From positions 1-64,000 of the forward strand of contig JAFEGA010000029.1 in the NCBI GenBank assembly GCA_018240285.1: a stretch of 64,000 nucleotides of DNA. Reading direction: 5' to 3'. The position numbers and the translations under genes are program-made. Below the pieces are notes generated by a model. The model had not been told where the DNA came from. It searched no databases and saw only the letters and a list, made by a program, of their open reading frames with translations. Below, piece after piece: positions 18,931-27,726 of the stretch. Position 1 is the first letter of the stretch. Each line of letters begins with the position of its first letter. The stretch comes from Pseudomonadota bacterium (GTDB taxonomy: Bacteria > Pseudomonadota > Gammaproteobacteria > Burkholderiales > Nitrosomonadaceae).

Positions 18931-20010
18931 AAGGAAACGCTGATTAATTGACTGCACGAGTGAATTGTTTCGTTGCGCGATACTTACTCCTTCACCTATC
19001 CTATTGATATTTCTAGGTCGCCGCGTTTCGTGTGCCTATCGCTTCATCTCGTTCGCCGAATTGATCAGCAACTTTCATATTTTCCGGTACTGCTACCAGT
19101 TTTTTGAATACGAATTCGAATTCCCGGTAATTCATTTTTCAGCGGTATTTTGTCGGCGGATTTGTCCCTCAAGTCGTCAGCAGCCGACTGCGCAGCAAGT
19201 ACAGGTTGGCCAGGTCCATCCGCTTGTTCACCTGAACAGCATTCTTCATCAGCCCGCGATAGCGGGTCCGAGTAAATCCAAACTGCCGCAATCCACGCTT
19301 GTATTCATCGCTGGCGTAGCCCGCATCGCCCAGGATAACCTTGTCTTCCGCTCGCAATAGTTTGGGCTAGATATTAATGTCAGCTTCGTTGGCAGCGGTT
19401 ACCTCAACCGTGTGCACCGCCCCTGAATTGACGTCTGCCCCAACATGTACCTTCATGCCAAAGGAGTACTGATTGCCCAGTCGGATTTTGCGCATGAATG
19501 AGTGTGGCGCTCATCATGGTGCCTTTGGAAACCAACAATCCTCGCGTCTTGAGGTGAGTATTGATCACCTCAAGCAATACCGCTGTCAATTCGTGACGTT
19601 CCAGAAGATGCCGGAAATTCAGTATCGTGATCTCGTCCGGCAGGGCATCAGTAGTTCCGCCAAATCCCGCAAAGCGGCGCATGCTATCGATTTCGTACAG
19701 GGCATCTTCCATCTGCCGGTCGGACAGGTTGAACCAGTTCTGCAGGCAGTAGATGCGGAACATGCTCCAAAGCCGCCGTCGGCTGACGGCCCTGCTACCC
19801 TGTCTTGGGGTAATGCGGTTCTATATGCGACAGCAATACTTGCCAAGGTATTACCTCTTCCATCTCGCTTAAGAAAACCTTCCGGCGCGTCCGGCGTTTC
19901 TTGTGACTGTAGTCTAGGTCGGCAAAACTCGGCGGGTGTGTCATGGCGTATTGAACAGTTGTCAGGAAGTGCCATTGTCTCAATTTCTGGGATTTGTTCA
20001 GCGATTCCTT
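18931..20010 (-). mobile_element. IS5-group insertion sequence, inactivated
   Basis: About 1.08 kb with ends AAGGAAACGCTGATTAATTG on the left and, on the reverse strand from 20010, AAGGAATCGCTGAACAAATC. It abuts the duplication of the preceding element directly. A decayed transposase fills most of it on the minus strand. I see no clear target duplication. Its left end recurs as an orphan at 9303. Confidence 0.78.
19169..19983 (-). pseudogene. IS5-group transposase, broken
   Basis: From high to low coordinates the pieces read SFADLDYSHKKRRTRRKVFL and EEVIPWQVLLSHIEPHYPK, then, in another frame, IYCLQNWFNLSDRQMEDALY, GFGGTTDALPDEITILNFRH and LLERHELTAVLLEVIN, then LGDAGYASDEYKRGLRQFGF. These are consecutive parts of an IS5-group DDE transposase, separated by frameshifts near 19400 and 19780 and with an internal loss around the catalytic region, so it cannot be active. 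Confidence 0.8.
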
Positions 20011-20012
20011 AT

Positions 20013-20114
20013 GCCAATTTGGTGGTTGCAGCGACTAGAATCGAGAACGGACGAGGCGGAAATGTGGTGAATTTGTCACATTCAGAAAGAAAAAGGGGGT
20101 TAACATTTTGCTAA
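20013..20114 (+). pseudogene. C-terminal stub of a second tyrosine integrase
   Basis: The frame reads LVVAATRIENGRGGNVVNLS, then HSERKRG, closely matching the last 30 or so residues of the intact integrase at 26650-27714 (LRVAAARIENGQGGNVVNLS). Everything upstream is replaced by the IS ending at 20010. Because it stands immediately outside the left att site, it is the tail of an integrase from an earlier element inserted at the same tRNA. Confidence 0.8.
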
Positions 20115-20127
20115 CCCCCTTCTTTTT
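20094..20127 (+). terminator. Terminator behind the integrase stub
   Basis: GGGGGTTA and TAACCCCC form an 8-bp stem around ACATTTTGC, followed by TTCTTTTT. The equivalent hairpin behind the intact integrase (27708-27739) has one mismatch in the stem. Confidence 0.75.
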
Positions 20128-20174
20128 AATTGGTAGGTCGTGGCAGATTCGAACTGCCGACCAACGGATTAAAA
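20116..20174. repeat. Left attachment site (att repeat copy)
   Basis: 59 bp identical to 27727-27785. It comprises the integrase-terminator T tract and the tRNA-Lys 3' half up to the anticodon (through CCAACGGATTAAAA), then diverges abruptly at 20175. It is not a working tRNA because the 5' half is missing. Confidence 0.88.
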
Positions 20175-20446
20175 TGTGTTATATCTATTTGTTTTTATTA
20201 ATATTAATATCGCCAGTGCTCGCTAATACTCGCCTAGACTCATCAAACTTGTTACGTTTCATGCTTTACTCTTCCTGTTAATTGCATAAAATAATAATCC
20301 TTTTATCTCTGAGTCATATGAGATATAGAATTCTGTTTGATCAGATTATCAAGAGATTGAAGTTTTTAAAACATCTGGCACAGATTGATTTTTTTCTCTT
20401 ACACCACATTGAACATTAAAATCGTAGAGATGGAAAGAAAGACTAC
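20175..20446. other. Element left-end non-coding region
   Basis: AT-rich 272 bp between the left att site and the first cargo gene. It should contain the promoter of the lipoprotein hydrolase; a GGAAAG stands eight or so bases before its ATG. No gene seen. Confidence 0.4.
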
Positions 20447-22189
20447 ATGAAGATAATGCGCTATTTGATAATGACGTTTTTTCTATTTTTATTGAATGGC
20501 TGCTCAAGTATTCCTAATAATATTGAGTTCGTGCAACCGAAACAGGAAATGAAATTTTCTGCGTACGTTGAATTTCCTCGATCGCCTTGTATTTCCTATG
20601 GACAATACATAATTGCTGCTGACAGACGGGGTAACTATATACCTCTCACATTTGAACCTATTGTCGGTGAGAACGGAAAGTGTAAATTAAGTTTTAATGA
20701 AACATCATCTGATAATCGGAAAAATACAGAAAAACATATTCAAAGAATCTGGGAAAAGATCAAAGCGAGTGGGAAAAAACCCTTGATTTTTATTCATGGG
20801 GGGTTGAATGATTATGAAGCTAGCGTTGAACGACTTGCTCGTGACATAGAAAGAATTAATGCAGAGAGCACATATTATCCTGTTTTTATCATATGGCCCA
20901 GTGGCTTAGATACTATTACAGATTCTTTATTTAACGACTTTCAAGGTGAATGGGATCGTCCACTAGATAAATTTACTGCACCTTTCAAAGCCATTACGGA
21001 TTTAATTCAAGTGCCTAGCAGATTATTAGCCAATTATGCTACCAATTATAGATTGGCTAGTAACTCTACATGCTACGTTGAGGCTGATAGCCCTTTTTTT
21101 ATTGAAGCACCTTGTGCATTTAATTCTTGGTTAGCTATGAGAATGGTTACAAGTAAAAAAAATGCTTCAATTACAAACCACTCTTATATAACTAATGATC
21201 CTTGCATAAAAGAAAATGGAAAAGTTGGTTTTCATTGTGTTGATATCGAGAAAGATCATATTGAAGAATTCTTGTACGGTAAATACTATTTAGATGGTAA
21301 TTTATTGAAGAGAATGCTTTTGCCTGCAAAATTAATAACAATTCCACTTGCCGATCCTTTGGCTAAACGGGGGTGGAATAGCATGATTGCACGTATTCGC
21401 TTCATTTTTAGGACTCCTTGCCCTGCTGATAAATTTGGTACGGGAAATTGTGAGCCGGGTGTTATATATCAGTTCTTTAAGGCATTAAAAGATAATAGAA
21501 GTAAAGATGACAAGAAGTTAACCCTAATTGGTCACAGCATGGGCTCTATAGTGGCAGGAGAAATCATAAGAGAATTTTACGATTTACCTTATGATAATGT
21601 GATTTTTGGGGGAGCAGCCATTAGCATACGGGAGTTTAAAAATACTATTGAAGCTGCTTTGTTGAGAAAAGTCTCAATGGTCAAGAAATATTCTGAGTTA
21701 ATTAAGGATCGTGAATCTTTGAGAGAAGAATTGTTATTATTAAAGGAAACACCAAAAATAAAAGCAGCTAAGGCGCAAAATGAAAAAGCCATAGAAGAAT
21801 TGAAAATTATAGAAGAACTTGATGGTCCATTTAAGTTTTATAATTTGTCTTTACATCCCTTTGCTGAAGCATGGGAAGAAAATTTGTGGGGATTGTTACC
21901 GTCGGGTAGCTTGCTTGAGTGGATAGATCAAATTATAGAGAATCCTGCTGATGGATTGGATCGTACTCTCGGAAAATGGGCAAATGTCTCTCCTTTACTA
22001 GCTGCTCAAGTTGGTGGCCCCGAGGATGAAAACTTTGATCGTAATTTACTTGAAAAATGTTATATGCACTTTAGTCGTTTTGGATTAAATCCAAAACAAC
22101 CATTGGAACATTCTGATTTCGGAAATAAAGATGATCGATTCGAATATTGGAAACCTGAGAAATGGAAATTAGATGATAAACAATGTTAA
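20447..22189 (+). CDS. Alpha/beta-hydrolase lipoprotein (element cargo)
   Basis: A 580-aa predicted lipoprotein. Residues 1-19 are a signal with lipobox LLNGC, so Cys is lipidated and the protein is membrane-anchored outside the cytoplasm. KPLIFIHGGLNDYE (about 112-125) is the oxyanion/HGG region and LTLIGHSMGSIVAGEII (about 360-376) is the GxSxG nucleophile elbow of lipases/esterases. A charged, helix-rich insert (about 420-460) follows the elbow. Eight or more cysteines between 200 and 345 may form disulfides. I know no named family for the whole protein. Base composition is clearly more AT-rich than the host genes, consistent with transfer. The substrate is unknown; it could be a phospholipase-like enzyme. 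It is convergent with the second cargo lipoprotein. Confidence 0.7.
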   Translation: MKIMRYLIMTFFLFLLNGCSSIPNNIEFVQPKQEMKFSAYVEFPRSPCISYGQYIIAADRRGNYIPLTFEPIVGENGKCKLSFNETSSDNRKNTEKHIQRIWEKIKASGKKPLIFIHGGLNDYEASVERLARDIERINAESTYYPVFIIWPSGLDTITDSLFNDFQGEWDRPLDKFTAPFKAITDLIQVPSRLLANYATNYRLASNSTCYVEADSPFFIEAPCAFNSWLAMRMVTSKKNASITNHSYITNDPCIKENGKVGFHCVDIEKDHIEEFLYGKYYLDGNLLKRMLLPAKLITIPLADPLAKRGWNSMIARIRFIFRTPCPADKFGTGNCEPGVIYQFFKALKDNRSKDDKKLTLIGHSMGSIVAGEIIREFYDLPYDNVIFGGAAISIREFKNTIEAALLRKVSMVKKYSELIKDRESLREELLLLKETPKIKAAKAQNEKAIEELKIIEELDGPFKFYNLSLHPFAEAWEENLWGLLPSGSLLEWIDQIIENPADGLDRTLGKWANVSPLLAAQVGGPEDENFDRNLLEKCYMHFSRFGLNPKQPLEHSDFGNKDDRFEYWKPEKWKLDDKQC

Positions 22190-22420
22190 TACTAATGTGG
22201 TTTTAAGTATTTTCTTAAACTGGATAGATAAGTGATTGCTTTAGTTGTAGTAGCTCGCAAACAAACTTTTTGAGGAGAGTTCCAGCAATAATTCCTTTGA
22301 TACTTCTTAAAGTGATTTAGTTGGATTTAGGATTGAAATGACGAGCGTTACCTCGCTTCGTTTAATTTAAATTCGACAACTATACAAACTCGGTAACGCT
22401 CTCTAATTCAGATAAATAAT
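22190..22420. other. Spacer between convergent cargo genes
   Basis: 231 bp, AT-rich. CGTTACC and GGTAACG (near 22346-22402) form a loose inverted pair that could serve as part of a terminator. Nothing else seen. Confidence 0.35.
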
Positions 22421-23791
22421 TTATAACAGGTTTTCTTTAGATTTCCGATTTTTGAGAATTTCATGATAATCGAATTTTTTAAGAAGATCCTGTACTTTTT
22501 TTGAGCAATTAGCAGCTTCTTCTATGCCGCAATTATATGATTCTCCATTTTCTATTAGCTCATATAGTAAATGCTCGGTTTTTCTTCTTGTCGCTACTGA
22601 GGTTGCTGCTTCTACAATTTGATTGATGGAATCATTATCACCAAAAGAGAATTTAAAAAAACCAAAAGCACTGAGACCAGCGCCACCAAGAGACTTGAAA
22701 GCAGCTCCTACTACCGCTGTAGTGGTTTCGGCAGAGAAATCTGATACTCGGCGAATACGCTTGATATCTTCTTCTGTCATTTTGCATTTTTTTCCTTCTT
22801 CACAATCTTCTTTAAAATGTTTACGTAATTTTTCATCAAACTTTGTTGCTGTGGGAATGATATCGTCATCAAACAAATAATCGTCTATTGGATCTTTTTT
22901 TAGGTAGACTAAATTGAATTTTCCGGATTGCCCTGCAATTTCCATGTAATCAGGCTCGTAGATAGATTTCCCGTCTTTATAAGAATAAGCGGGCGTTTCT
23001 AAACAATAGTCAAAAATTGCTTCAAGTATAACCGTGGTTAATCCGGTAACTGTATTTTTGTCGAGCGACGCACTTACAATGCCTTTCTCACCTTTGTCAG
23101 TTTGTATTCTTTCGTGAGTGATGCTTCCACTTGGTTTCGCGAGCTGAGTTCCATTTCTTAAAACAAATTTTCCATCAATATAATTTAACAAATAAAAACG
23201 TAGCATTTCTTCAAATTCGTGGCCAGATGTGGCATGGCTCTCAAGAAGGTCGTGTGATAATTGATTAATCGCTGCCAAGAAGCCGCCTGCTCCCATAAAA
23301 CCAGCAGGTTGTCTAATTGTTAACCAGAATTCGGATTTATTTAAGTCCAGTTTATTTTCAGGCGAAATAAGTTTTGGGATAAGCACTTCGAATCTAGATT
23401 TTTCTAGATATGGTGCGAGTTCAAGCGGTAGTGGTTCTTGGGCAAGTGCGCGAAAAGCAGATAGATTGCGACTAAAGTCCTGTATCATCGAGTTCTCTAA
23501 TAATCTTTTGATTGGTGGTGATAAAACATTTTTATCAGAAAAACCGCAGATATTTTCTTTATTTTTTTGCTTCAATACTTTCGTTTCTGCAGCTTCCTTT
23601 TTTTTCTCTTCCGATAGTTCTTCCGCTTTTTTCTTTGCTTCCTGTTTTGTTTCTTCTTTAGCTTTATCTGTCATTTTTATCGTCGGATTTCCTAGTGCTG
23701 ATACCAGTTTTCCCGTAGGGTTTATGGTTACACAACCGGATAAAATGAGGATTGTAAGTAGATAAACAGATGTGATAACTATTTTTTTCAT
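22421..23791 (-). CDS. Large coiled-coil lipoprotein of unknown function (element cargo)
   Basis: A 456-aa predicted lipoprotein with lipobox LILSGC at residues 15-20. Residues about 40-80 are almost only K, E and A (KEETKQEAKKKAEELSEEKK), a strongly charged coiled coil. A folded region follows (about 95-330) with WLTIRQPAGFMGAGGFLAAI, then a segment with a glycine-rich hydrophobic stretch (about 350-385, VVGAAFKSLGGAGLSAFGFF) that could insert in a membrane, and Cys-containing helices at the end. I recognise no family. The Shine-Dalgarno AAGGAAA precedes the ATG. AT-rich like its convergent neighbour. Function unknown; the pairing of two surface lipoproteins as the only cargo is suggestive of exclusion, toxin or surface-modification roles, which is inference. 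Confidence 0.6.
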   Translation of the reverse strand: MKKIVITSVYLLTILILSGCVTINPTGKLVSALGNPTIKMTDKAKEETKQEAKKKAEELSEEKKKEAAETKVLKQKNKENICGFSDKNVLSPPIKRLLENSMIQDFSRNLSAFRALAQEPLPLELAPYLEKSRFEVLIPKLISPENKLDLNKSEFWLTIRQPAGFMGAGGFLAAINQLSHDLLESHATSGHEFEEMLRFYLLNYIDGKFVLRNGTQLAKPSGSITHERIQTDKGEKGIVSASLDKNTVTGLTTVILEAIFDYCLETPAYSYKDGKSIYEPDYMEIAGQSGKFNLVYLKKDPIDDYLFDDDIIPTATKFDEKLRKHFKEDCEEGKKCKMTEEDIKRIRRVSDFSAETTTAVVGAAFKSLGGAGLSAFGFFKFSFGDNDSINQIVEAATSVATRRKTEHLLYELIENGESYNCGIEEAANCSKKVQDLLKKFDYHEILKNRKSKENLL

Positions 23792-24116
23792 TTTTAATTT
23801 TCCTTTTTTTGATTAAAAAAATGAGCAACATTATCTGCGTGATGGAAAAACTTCGTATGCTCGATTATCAAAAATCATTTTTCGCAACATCGCGGAGGTA
23901 TTATATTAGATGTCCATGATGATATTGTGGAATACTTCTGAAAGTATCTAATCATCGAGAAGATATATCAGTTGGGTCTCACTAGTTTGTTCTCAAATTA
24001 GGTGTGGCAGTAAAACTGGAGTGTTTATCTAAAAATATTCAGGATTATAAAAAGCTTGCCGTAAGAATTTTTTTGGAATTATTCATTTGATTGGTGTCGA
24101 TAAGAAATCAATTTAT
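23792..24116. other. Intergenic region between lipoprotein and AT-hook gene
   Basis: About 300 bp, AT-rich, holding the promoter of the leftward lipoprotein and probably that of the rightward replication block. No gene supported. Confidence 0.35.
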
Positions 24117-24926
24117 ATGCCTTTGATTGCCGATGAATTGACGGTTTGGGATATATCCTTTCGTTGGGCAGGTTACGACCCTGCCGAAATCTGGTTTCGC
24201 TTACCACTAGCCGTCAAAGATAATTCACGTCTATTAATGCATGCCATTCTTAGTGGTGAAATGATCTGTGGGACTATGACACTTGCTAAGCTCCCGCCAG
24301 GTTCAAAGGCTAATCCAAAATACTATTTACGAACTTATATTGATGACATATATGCCTGCATTCATGGTGTACGGTATGACCGAAAATTATTGAAATGGGC
24401 ATCTATTAGCAGAATGGGTTTTTATGAATGGTGTGAAAGGCGAAGCATACCATTTCCTGAATTTTGGTTTCCTCCTGGCTGGAAGCTTGATTTCGAAATG
24501 CCAGAATTAGGCACTGCTGCATTGTGGGCAGTTCATATAGAGCCTGATGATGAGAGTGAATATGCTATTCGATATGATCATCCAGATATTGTAAGGGAGA
24601 GAGAAAATAGAAGTAAGCAAAAGCTCTTAGCGGTTACAGAATGCGAACCTGAGGAATTCAATACAGGCAAAGCTTCAGAAAGTGAGAAAGCTTTGAGAAT
24701 TAATCAGCAAATAAGGATTACCTGTCAGCAAATTGCCAGCGAAATCTGGAAAAATGATCCAAATCGAACAATTGCTTCTATTGTAAGGGATGAGCTTGTT
24801 CAGAAATATGGTGGAGCTCGTCATTACGAAGAGGAAACTGTGCGCGAATGGATCAAAGAAATTGCACCGTCTGAAGTCAGAAGTCGTCGAGGTCGTCCCC
24901 GCAAAAATGGGGGTGAAGAGAGTTAG
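24117..24926 (+). CDS. Unrecognised element protein with AT-hook-like tail
   Basis: 269 aa from the ATG at 24117 (a TTG at 24087 would add ten residues; neither has a strong ribosome site). The N-terminal half starts MPLIADELTVWDISFRWAGY and is rich in Trp, Tyr and Pro; the middle is acidic; residues about 195-255 look helical and may be a winged or homeodomain-like DNA-binding unit (TIASIVRDELVQKYGG, then EETVREWIKEIAP). The tail RSRRGRPRKNGG contains the AT-hook core RGRP. I do not know its function. Its position upstream of rep suggests a role in element control or replication. Confidence 0.6.
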   Translation: MPLIADELTVWDISFRWAGYDPAEIWFRLPLAVKDNSRLLMHAILSGEMICGTMTLAKLPPGSKANPKYYLRTYIDDIYACIHGVRYDRKLLKWASISRMGFYEWCERRSIPFPEFWFPPGWKLDFEMPELGTAALWAVHIEPDDESEYAIRYDHPDIVRERENRSKQKLLAVTECEPEEFNTGKASESEKALRINQQIRITCQQIASEIWKNDPNRTIASIVRDELVQKYGGARHYEEETVREWIKEIAPSEVRSRRGRPRKNGGEES

Positions 24927-25085
24927 AGCTAATTTTTTTCAACTTTCCTGTAAAGTCTTATACCAAGCCACTTAAAAATACCTATATACCCATTTTCTTA
25001 AATATTGTTTTTTGTTTAACCCGTTTTTTGCTTGATTGATAGATTTCATTCTAGGGGCTTCTTTAATTACTAAGGAGTTCGAAAA
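24927..25085. other. Candidate origin region upstream of rep
   Basis: 159 bp, very AT-rich with T runs, ending in AAGGAG before rep. In elements with Rep_trans-type initiators the origin often lies near or within the rep gene, so this is a candidate; no nick-site motif can be named with confidence. Confidence 0.3.
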
Positions 25086-26435
25086 ATGAAATCATTAAAT
25101 CAAACCGAAGCCGCCGAGCCAACGCAGAAGACGACGAGCTTTAGCGAGGAGGATAGCTGCGAGGGCGAGGTGGAACAAGAAGTGACGGACGCATTGCATC
25201 AGTTTGTTTCATCCTCAGAGGGTACGCCCCCTAGTAACACAGTACCCAATAACTGCAATTCTGAGTATTTCAAGCTTTTAAGATTTGGGGTTGATAGTAT
25301 TTATTTATCCTATCCAGGCGAATTATTGCCGGAAGTGGATGAAGAACTAAAAGAACTGAAACAAGTTGCGCAATCGCATGAATTGCATGAGCAAGCTTTT
25401 GCCCAATATCCTATCAATGAGCATATCTTTGAAGTAAAAAGCAGCGGTAAGGGATTTTTTCCTTATGTGCTGAGAGACAATGCCTTTCATATCCAGTTGT
25501 CCCGTAGCCGGTCAATTCCATTTGCCTATGTGCAGATCTCCAGCCAATACCTGACGCATATGGCTCCATTGGATGCAGAAAAATCATTGCGTCATGTGCT
25601 AAAGCAACTGGGAACAATCGAAGAATCCGCCAATGTCAGCCGGATTGACCTATTTGTTGACTTTGTCACGTCGGAAAATATGGAAAGCTGGGATCGTCAT
25701 GCCTGGGTTACGCGCGCTTCAGCCATCAATAATTATTCGGTTGAACGGGAATTCTCCGGCTGGATGATTGGGGCAGGGGGTGTTATCAGTTGCCGCTTGT
25801 ATAACAAGACACTGGAAATAAAACAATCCAAGAAAGCTTATCTGCTCGAATTGTGGCATAAAGCCGGATGGAATGGATACGATCCGGTATGGCGGCTTGA
25901 ATTCCAGTTAAAACGCGAAGTGCTCACGCAAAAGGGATTAGGCAAGCTTACTGAAGTAATTGAAAACCTCAATGGCCTGTGGAGCTATGCCACCACCGAA
26001 TGGCTGCGTCTGACGATGCCTAATGGGGATGATAAAACCCGTTCACGCTGGCCGATTCATCCCTTGTGGGGTTATTTATCGTCAGTGGATTGGCAAACCG
26101 ATAACAATCCTTTATTGCCGCGTTTCAGTTCCGCACGGATTCCGAACAATGAAATGATTTTTCGCGGTGCGCTGAGTTCTCTCACTTCTTTCATGGCACG
26201 CGAGCAAATCACAGATTTCGATCATGGTTTTGCTGCGTATAAATTGGCTTTCTGCCAGCATTTCGAAGAAAAAAGCTTCAATCTAGGCTTGTCTTTCGAT
26301 GATTTCATCAGGGAAAAGATCGCCATCAAGGCGCGTCAATTCAATACTATCCTGAATCGTGACATTGAAGCGGAGAATAAAACAAAACTGGAAAAAGATG
26401 CTGCTGCCTATCAGAAACAGTCAGACGGCGAATAA
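25086..26435 (+). CDS. Replication initiation protein (Rep_trans-like)
   Basis: A 449-aa protein resembling phage/plasmid replication initiation factors (Rep_trans, PF02486). The diagnostic region is NVSRIDLFVDFVT (about 181-193), the RxDlxxD motif of that family, with upstream FAYVQISSQYL and downstream WRLEFQLKREVL. Residues 1-60 are an acidic, disordered leader. Such proteins nick and start rolling-circle-type replication of small phages, plasmids and integrative elements. AAGGAG precedes the start. It is followed two bases later by the AlpA-like gene, then int, as one operon. Confidence 0.75.
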   Translation: MKSLNQTEAAEPTQKTTSFSEEDSCEGEVEQEVTDALHQFVSSSEGTPPSNTVPNNCNSEYFKLLRFGVDSIYLSYPGELLPEVDEELKELKQVAQSHELHEQAFAQYPINEHIFEVKSSGKGFFPYVLRDNAFHIQLSRSRSIPFAYVQISSQYLTHMAPLDAEKSLRHVLKQLGTIEESANVSRIDLFVDFVTSENMESWDRHAWVTRASAINNYSVEREFSGWMIGAGGVISCRLYNKTLEIKQSKKAYLLELWHKAGWNGYDPVWRLEFQLKREVLTQKGLGKLTEVIENLNGLWSYATTEWLRLTMPNGDDKTRSRWPIHPLWGYLSSVDWQTDNNPLLPRFSSARIPNNEMIFRGALSSLTSFMAREQITDFDHGFAAYKLAFCQHFEEKSFNLGLSFDDFIREKIAIKARQFNTILNRDIEAENKTKLEKDAAAYQKQSDGE

Positions 26436-26437
26436 CG

Positions 26438-26785
26438 ATGGATAAAGTTAGTCTGCCCCTGCCTGCTGTCAGGTGTCTATCCAAGGAAGAAGCGGCGCAA
26501 TATCTCGGTATCGGTGTCACATTGCTCACGGAATTGGAAATTCCTTGTATCAAGCTGGGCCGTCGTTGTTTATACGATAGAGTTGACCTGGATGCCTGGA
26601 TAGAAGAATATAAGCAAGGCGAGCACGGGCGGGCTAACAAGGAGGCAATATGGCCCAAACCCAAGAAGGCGTCTACCGGAGGCAAGATTCCCGTTTCTGG
26701 TGGATTGCAACAACGCTCCCAAACGGCAAACGAATACGCCAAAGCGCTGGGACTGAAAACCGGCAAGATGCCGAAGCACTGCTAG
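26438..26785 (+). CDS. AlpA/excisionase-like MerR-type HTH protein
   Basis: A 115-aa protein whose first 60 residues form a helix-turn-helix of the excisionase/AlpA type: CLSKEEAAQYLGIGVTLL, then IKLGRRCLYDRVDLDAWI. It starts three bases after the rep stop. The last 45 codons overlap the integrase gene in another frame (26650-26785), which looks like tight coupling of excision and integration. It probably directs excision or controls int. Confidence 0.8.
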   Translation: MDKVSLPLPAVRCLSKEEAAQYLGIGVTLLTELEIPCIKLGRRCLYDRVDLDAWIEEYKQGEHGRANKEAIWPKPKKASTGGKIPVSGGLQQRSQTANEYAKALGLKTGKMPKHC

Positions 26786-27714
26786 CCAAAATCCGGCTGG
26801 AAGCGTTCCGTGAACATCATTTCGGATTCAAACCCCAACGCTCATGGCAAGAAGCCGTAGTACGGTATCTCGCGATTAAAGCGAACTTGCGAAGCTTTGA
26901 CGATGTTCAGCGGATTTGCCGCAAGCTTGATCCTTTTCTAGGTCACTTGATGCTAGAACAGATTACTGGTGATGTGATTTGGTCGATTATTCAAGGTGTG
27001 CTGGCAAAAGGAAATAAACCGGCTACAGTCAATCGCTATTTGGCATTGGTTCGTAGTCTGTTACGTATGGCACGTGATGAATGGCAGTGGATTGATACGA
27101 TGCCCAAAATTCGCTTTTTAACTGGTGAGGTAGAGCGCGACAGGTGGTTAACAAGAGAGGAAGCTAATCGATTGATTTCGGTTAGTCCTTCACATTTGGC
27201 GGCCTTGATTCGTTTCGCTCTCGCTACTGGATGCCGTGCTAGGGAGATAACCGGTTTGGAATGGAATCGGGTTGATTTGGATCGCAAAACGGCTTGGCTT
27301 AACCAAACCAAGAATGGAACGCCGCGAGGTGTACCGTTGAATTACGATGCTATCGGTGTTCTTGAAGAGCAACTTGGTAAACATCCGCAGTTTTGTTTTA
27401 CCTATCAAGGCAAGCCAATCCTCTGGGAAATTACAAATAGCGCGTGGCATACCGCTTTAGCTAAAGCAGGATTGAAAGATTTCCGGTTTCATGATCTCAG
27501 GCATACTTGGGCTTCATGGCATCGGCAAGCTGGCACAAGCTGCGATGAGCTAAAGGATTTAGGCGGCTGGAAATCTAGAATCATGGTGGATCGTTATGCC
27601 AAGTATGCAACCGAGCATTTGAGGGTTGCGGCAGCTAGAATCGAGAACGGACAAGGCGGGAATGTGGTGAATCTGTCACGTTTTTGTCACGTTCAGAAAG
27701 CAAAAAGGGATTAA
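26650..27714 (+). CDS. Tyrosine recombinase (site-specific integrase)
   Basis: A 354-aa phage-type integrase. The core-binding domain spans about 60-150, and the catalytic domain carries the first arginine in ATGCRAREITGLEW, the HxxR box in FHDLRHTWASW, GGWKSR in place of the usual G-H-S region, and the nucleophile tyrosine in MVDRYAKYA (about 317). The ATG at 26650 follows a strong AAGGAGG. The gene ends 27 bp from the tRNA-Lys CCA end, as usual for tRNA-targeting integrases, and its C-terminal end is duplicated as a stub at 20013-20114. Confidence 0.93.
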   Translation: MAQTQEGVYRRQDSRFWWIATTLPNGKRIRQSAGTENRQDAEALLAKIRLEAFREHHFGFKPQRSWQEAVVRYLAIKANLRSFDDVQRICRKLDPFLGHLMLEQITGDVIWSIIQGVLAKGNKPATVNRYLALVRSLLRMARDEWQWIDTMPKIRFLTGEVERDRWLTREEANRLISVSPSHLAALIRFALATGCRAREITGLEWNRVDLDRKTAWLNQTKNGTPRGVPLNYDAIGVLEEQLGKHPQFCFTYQGKPILWEITNSAWHTALAKAGLKDFRFHDLRHTWASWHRQAGTSCDELKDLGGWKSRIMVDRYAKYATEHLRVAAARIENGQGGNVVNLSRFCHVQKAKRD

Positions 27715-27726
27715 CACTTCTGCTAA

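Noticed and set aside
19473..20017. Plus-strand open frame across the IS5 remnant
   Set aside because: It is antisense to the broken transposase; only its last part (from about 20013) is real, as the integrase stub.
20132..20174. Second tRNA-Lys gene
   Set aside because: Only the 3' half is present; it is the att copy of the element.
26347..26779. Minus-strand frames opposite the AlpA-like and integrase genes
   Set aside because: Shadows of the plus-strand genes, which have motifs and ribosome sites.
20175..27726. A known anti-phage defence system within the element
   Set aside because: No restriction, retron, CBASS, toxin-antitoxin or other recognised defence domains were found; the lipoprotein idea stays a hypothesis.
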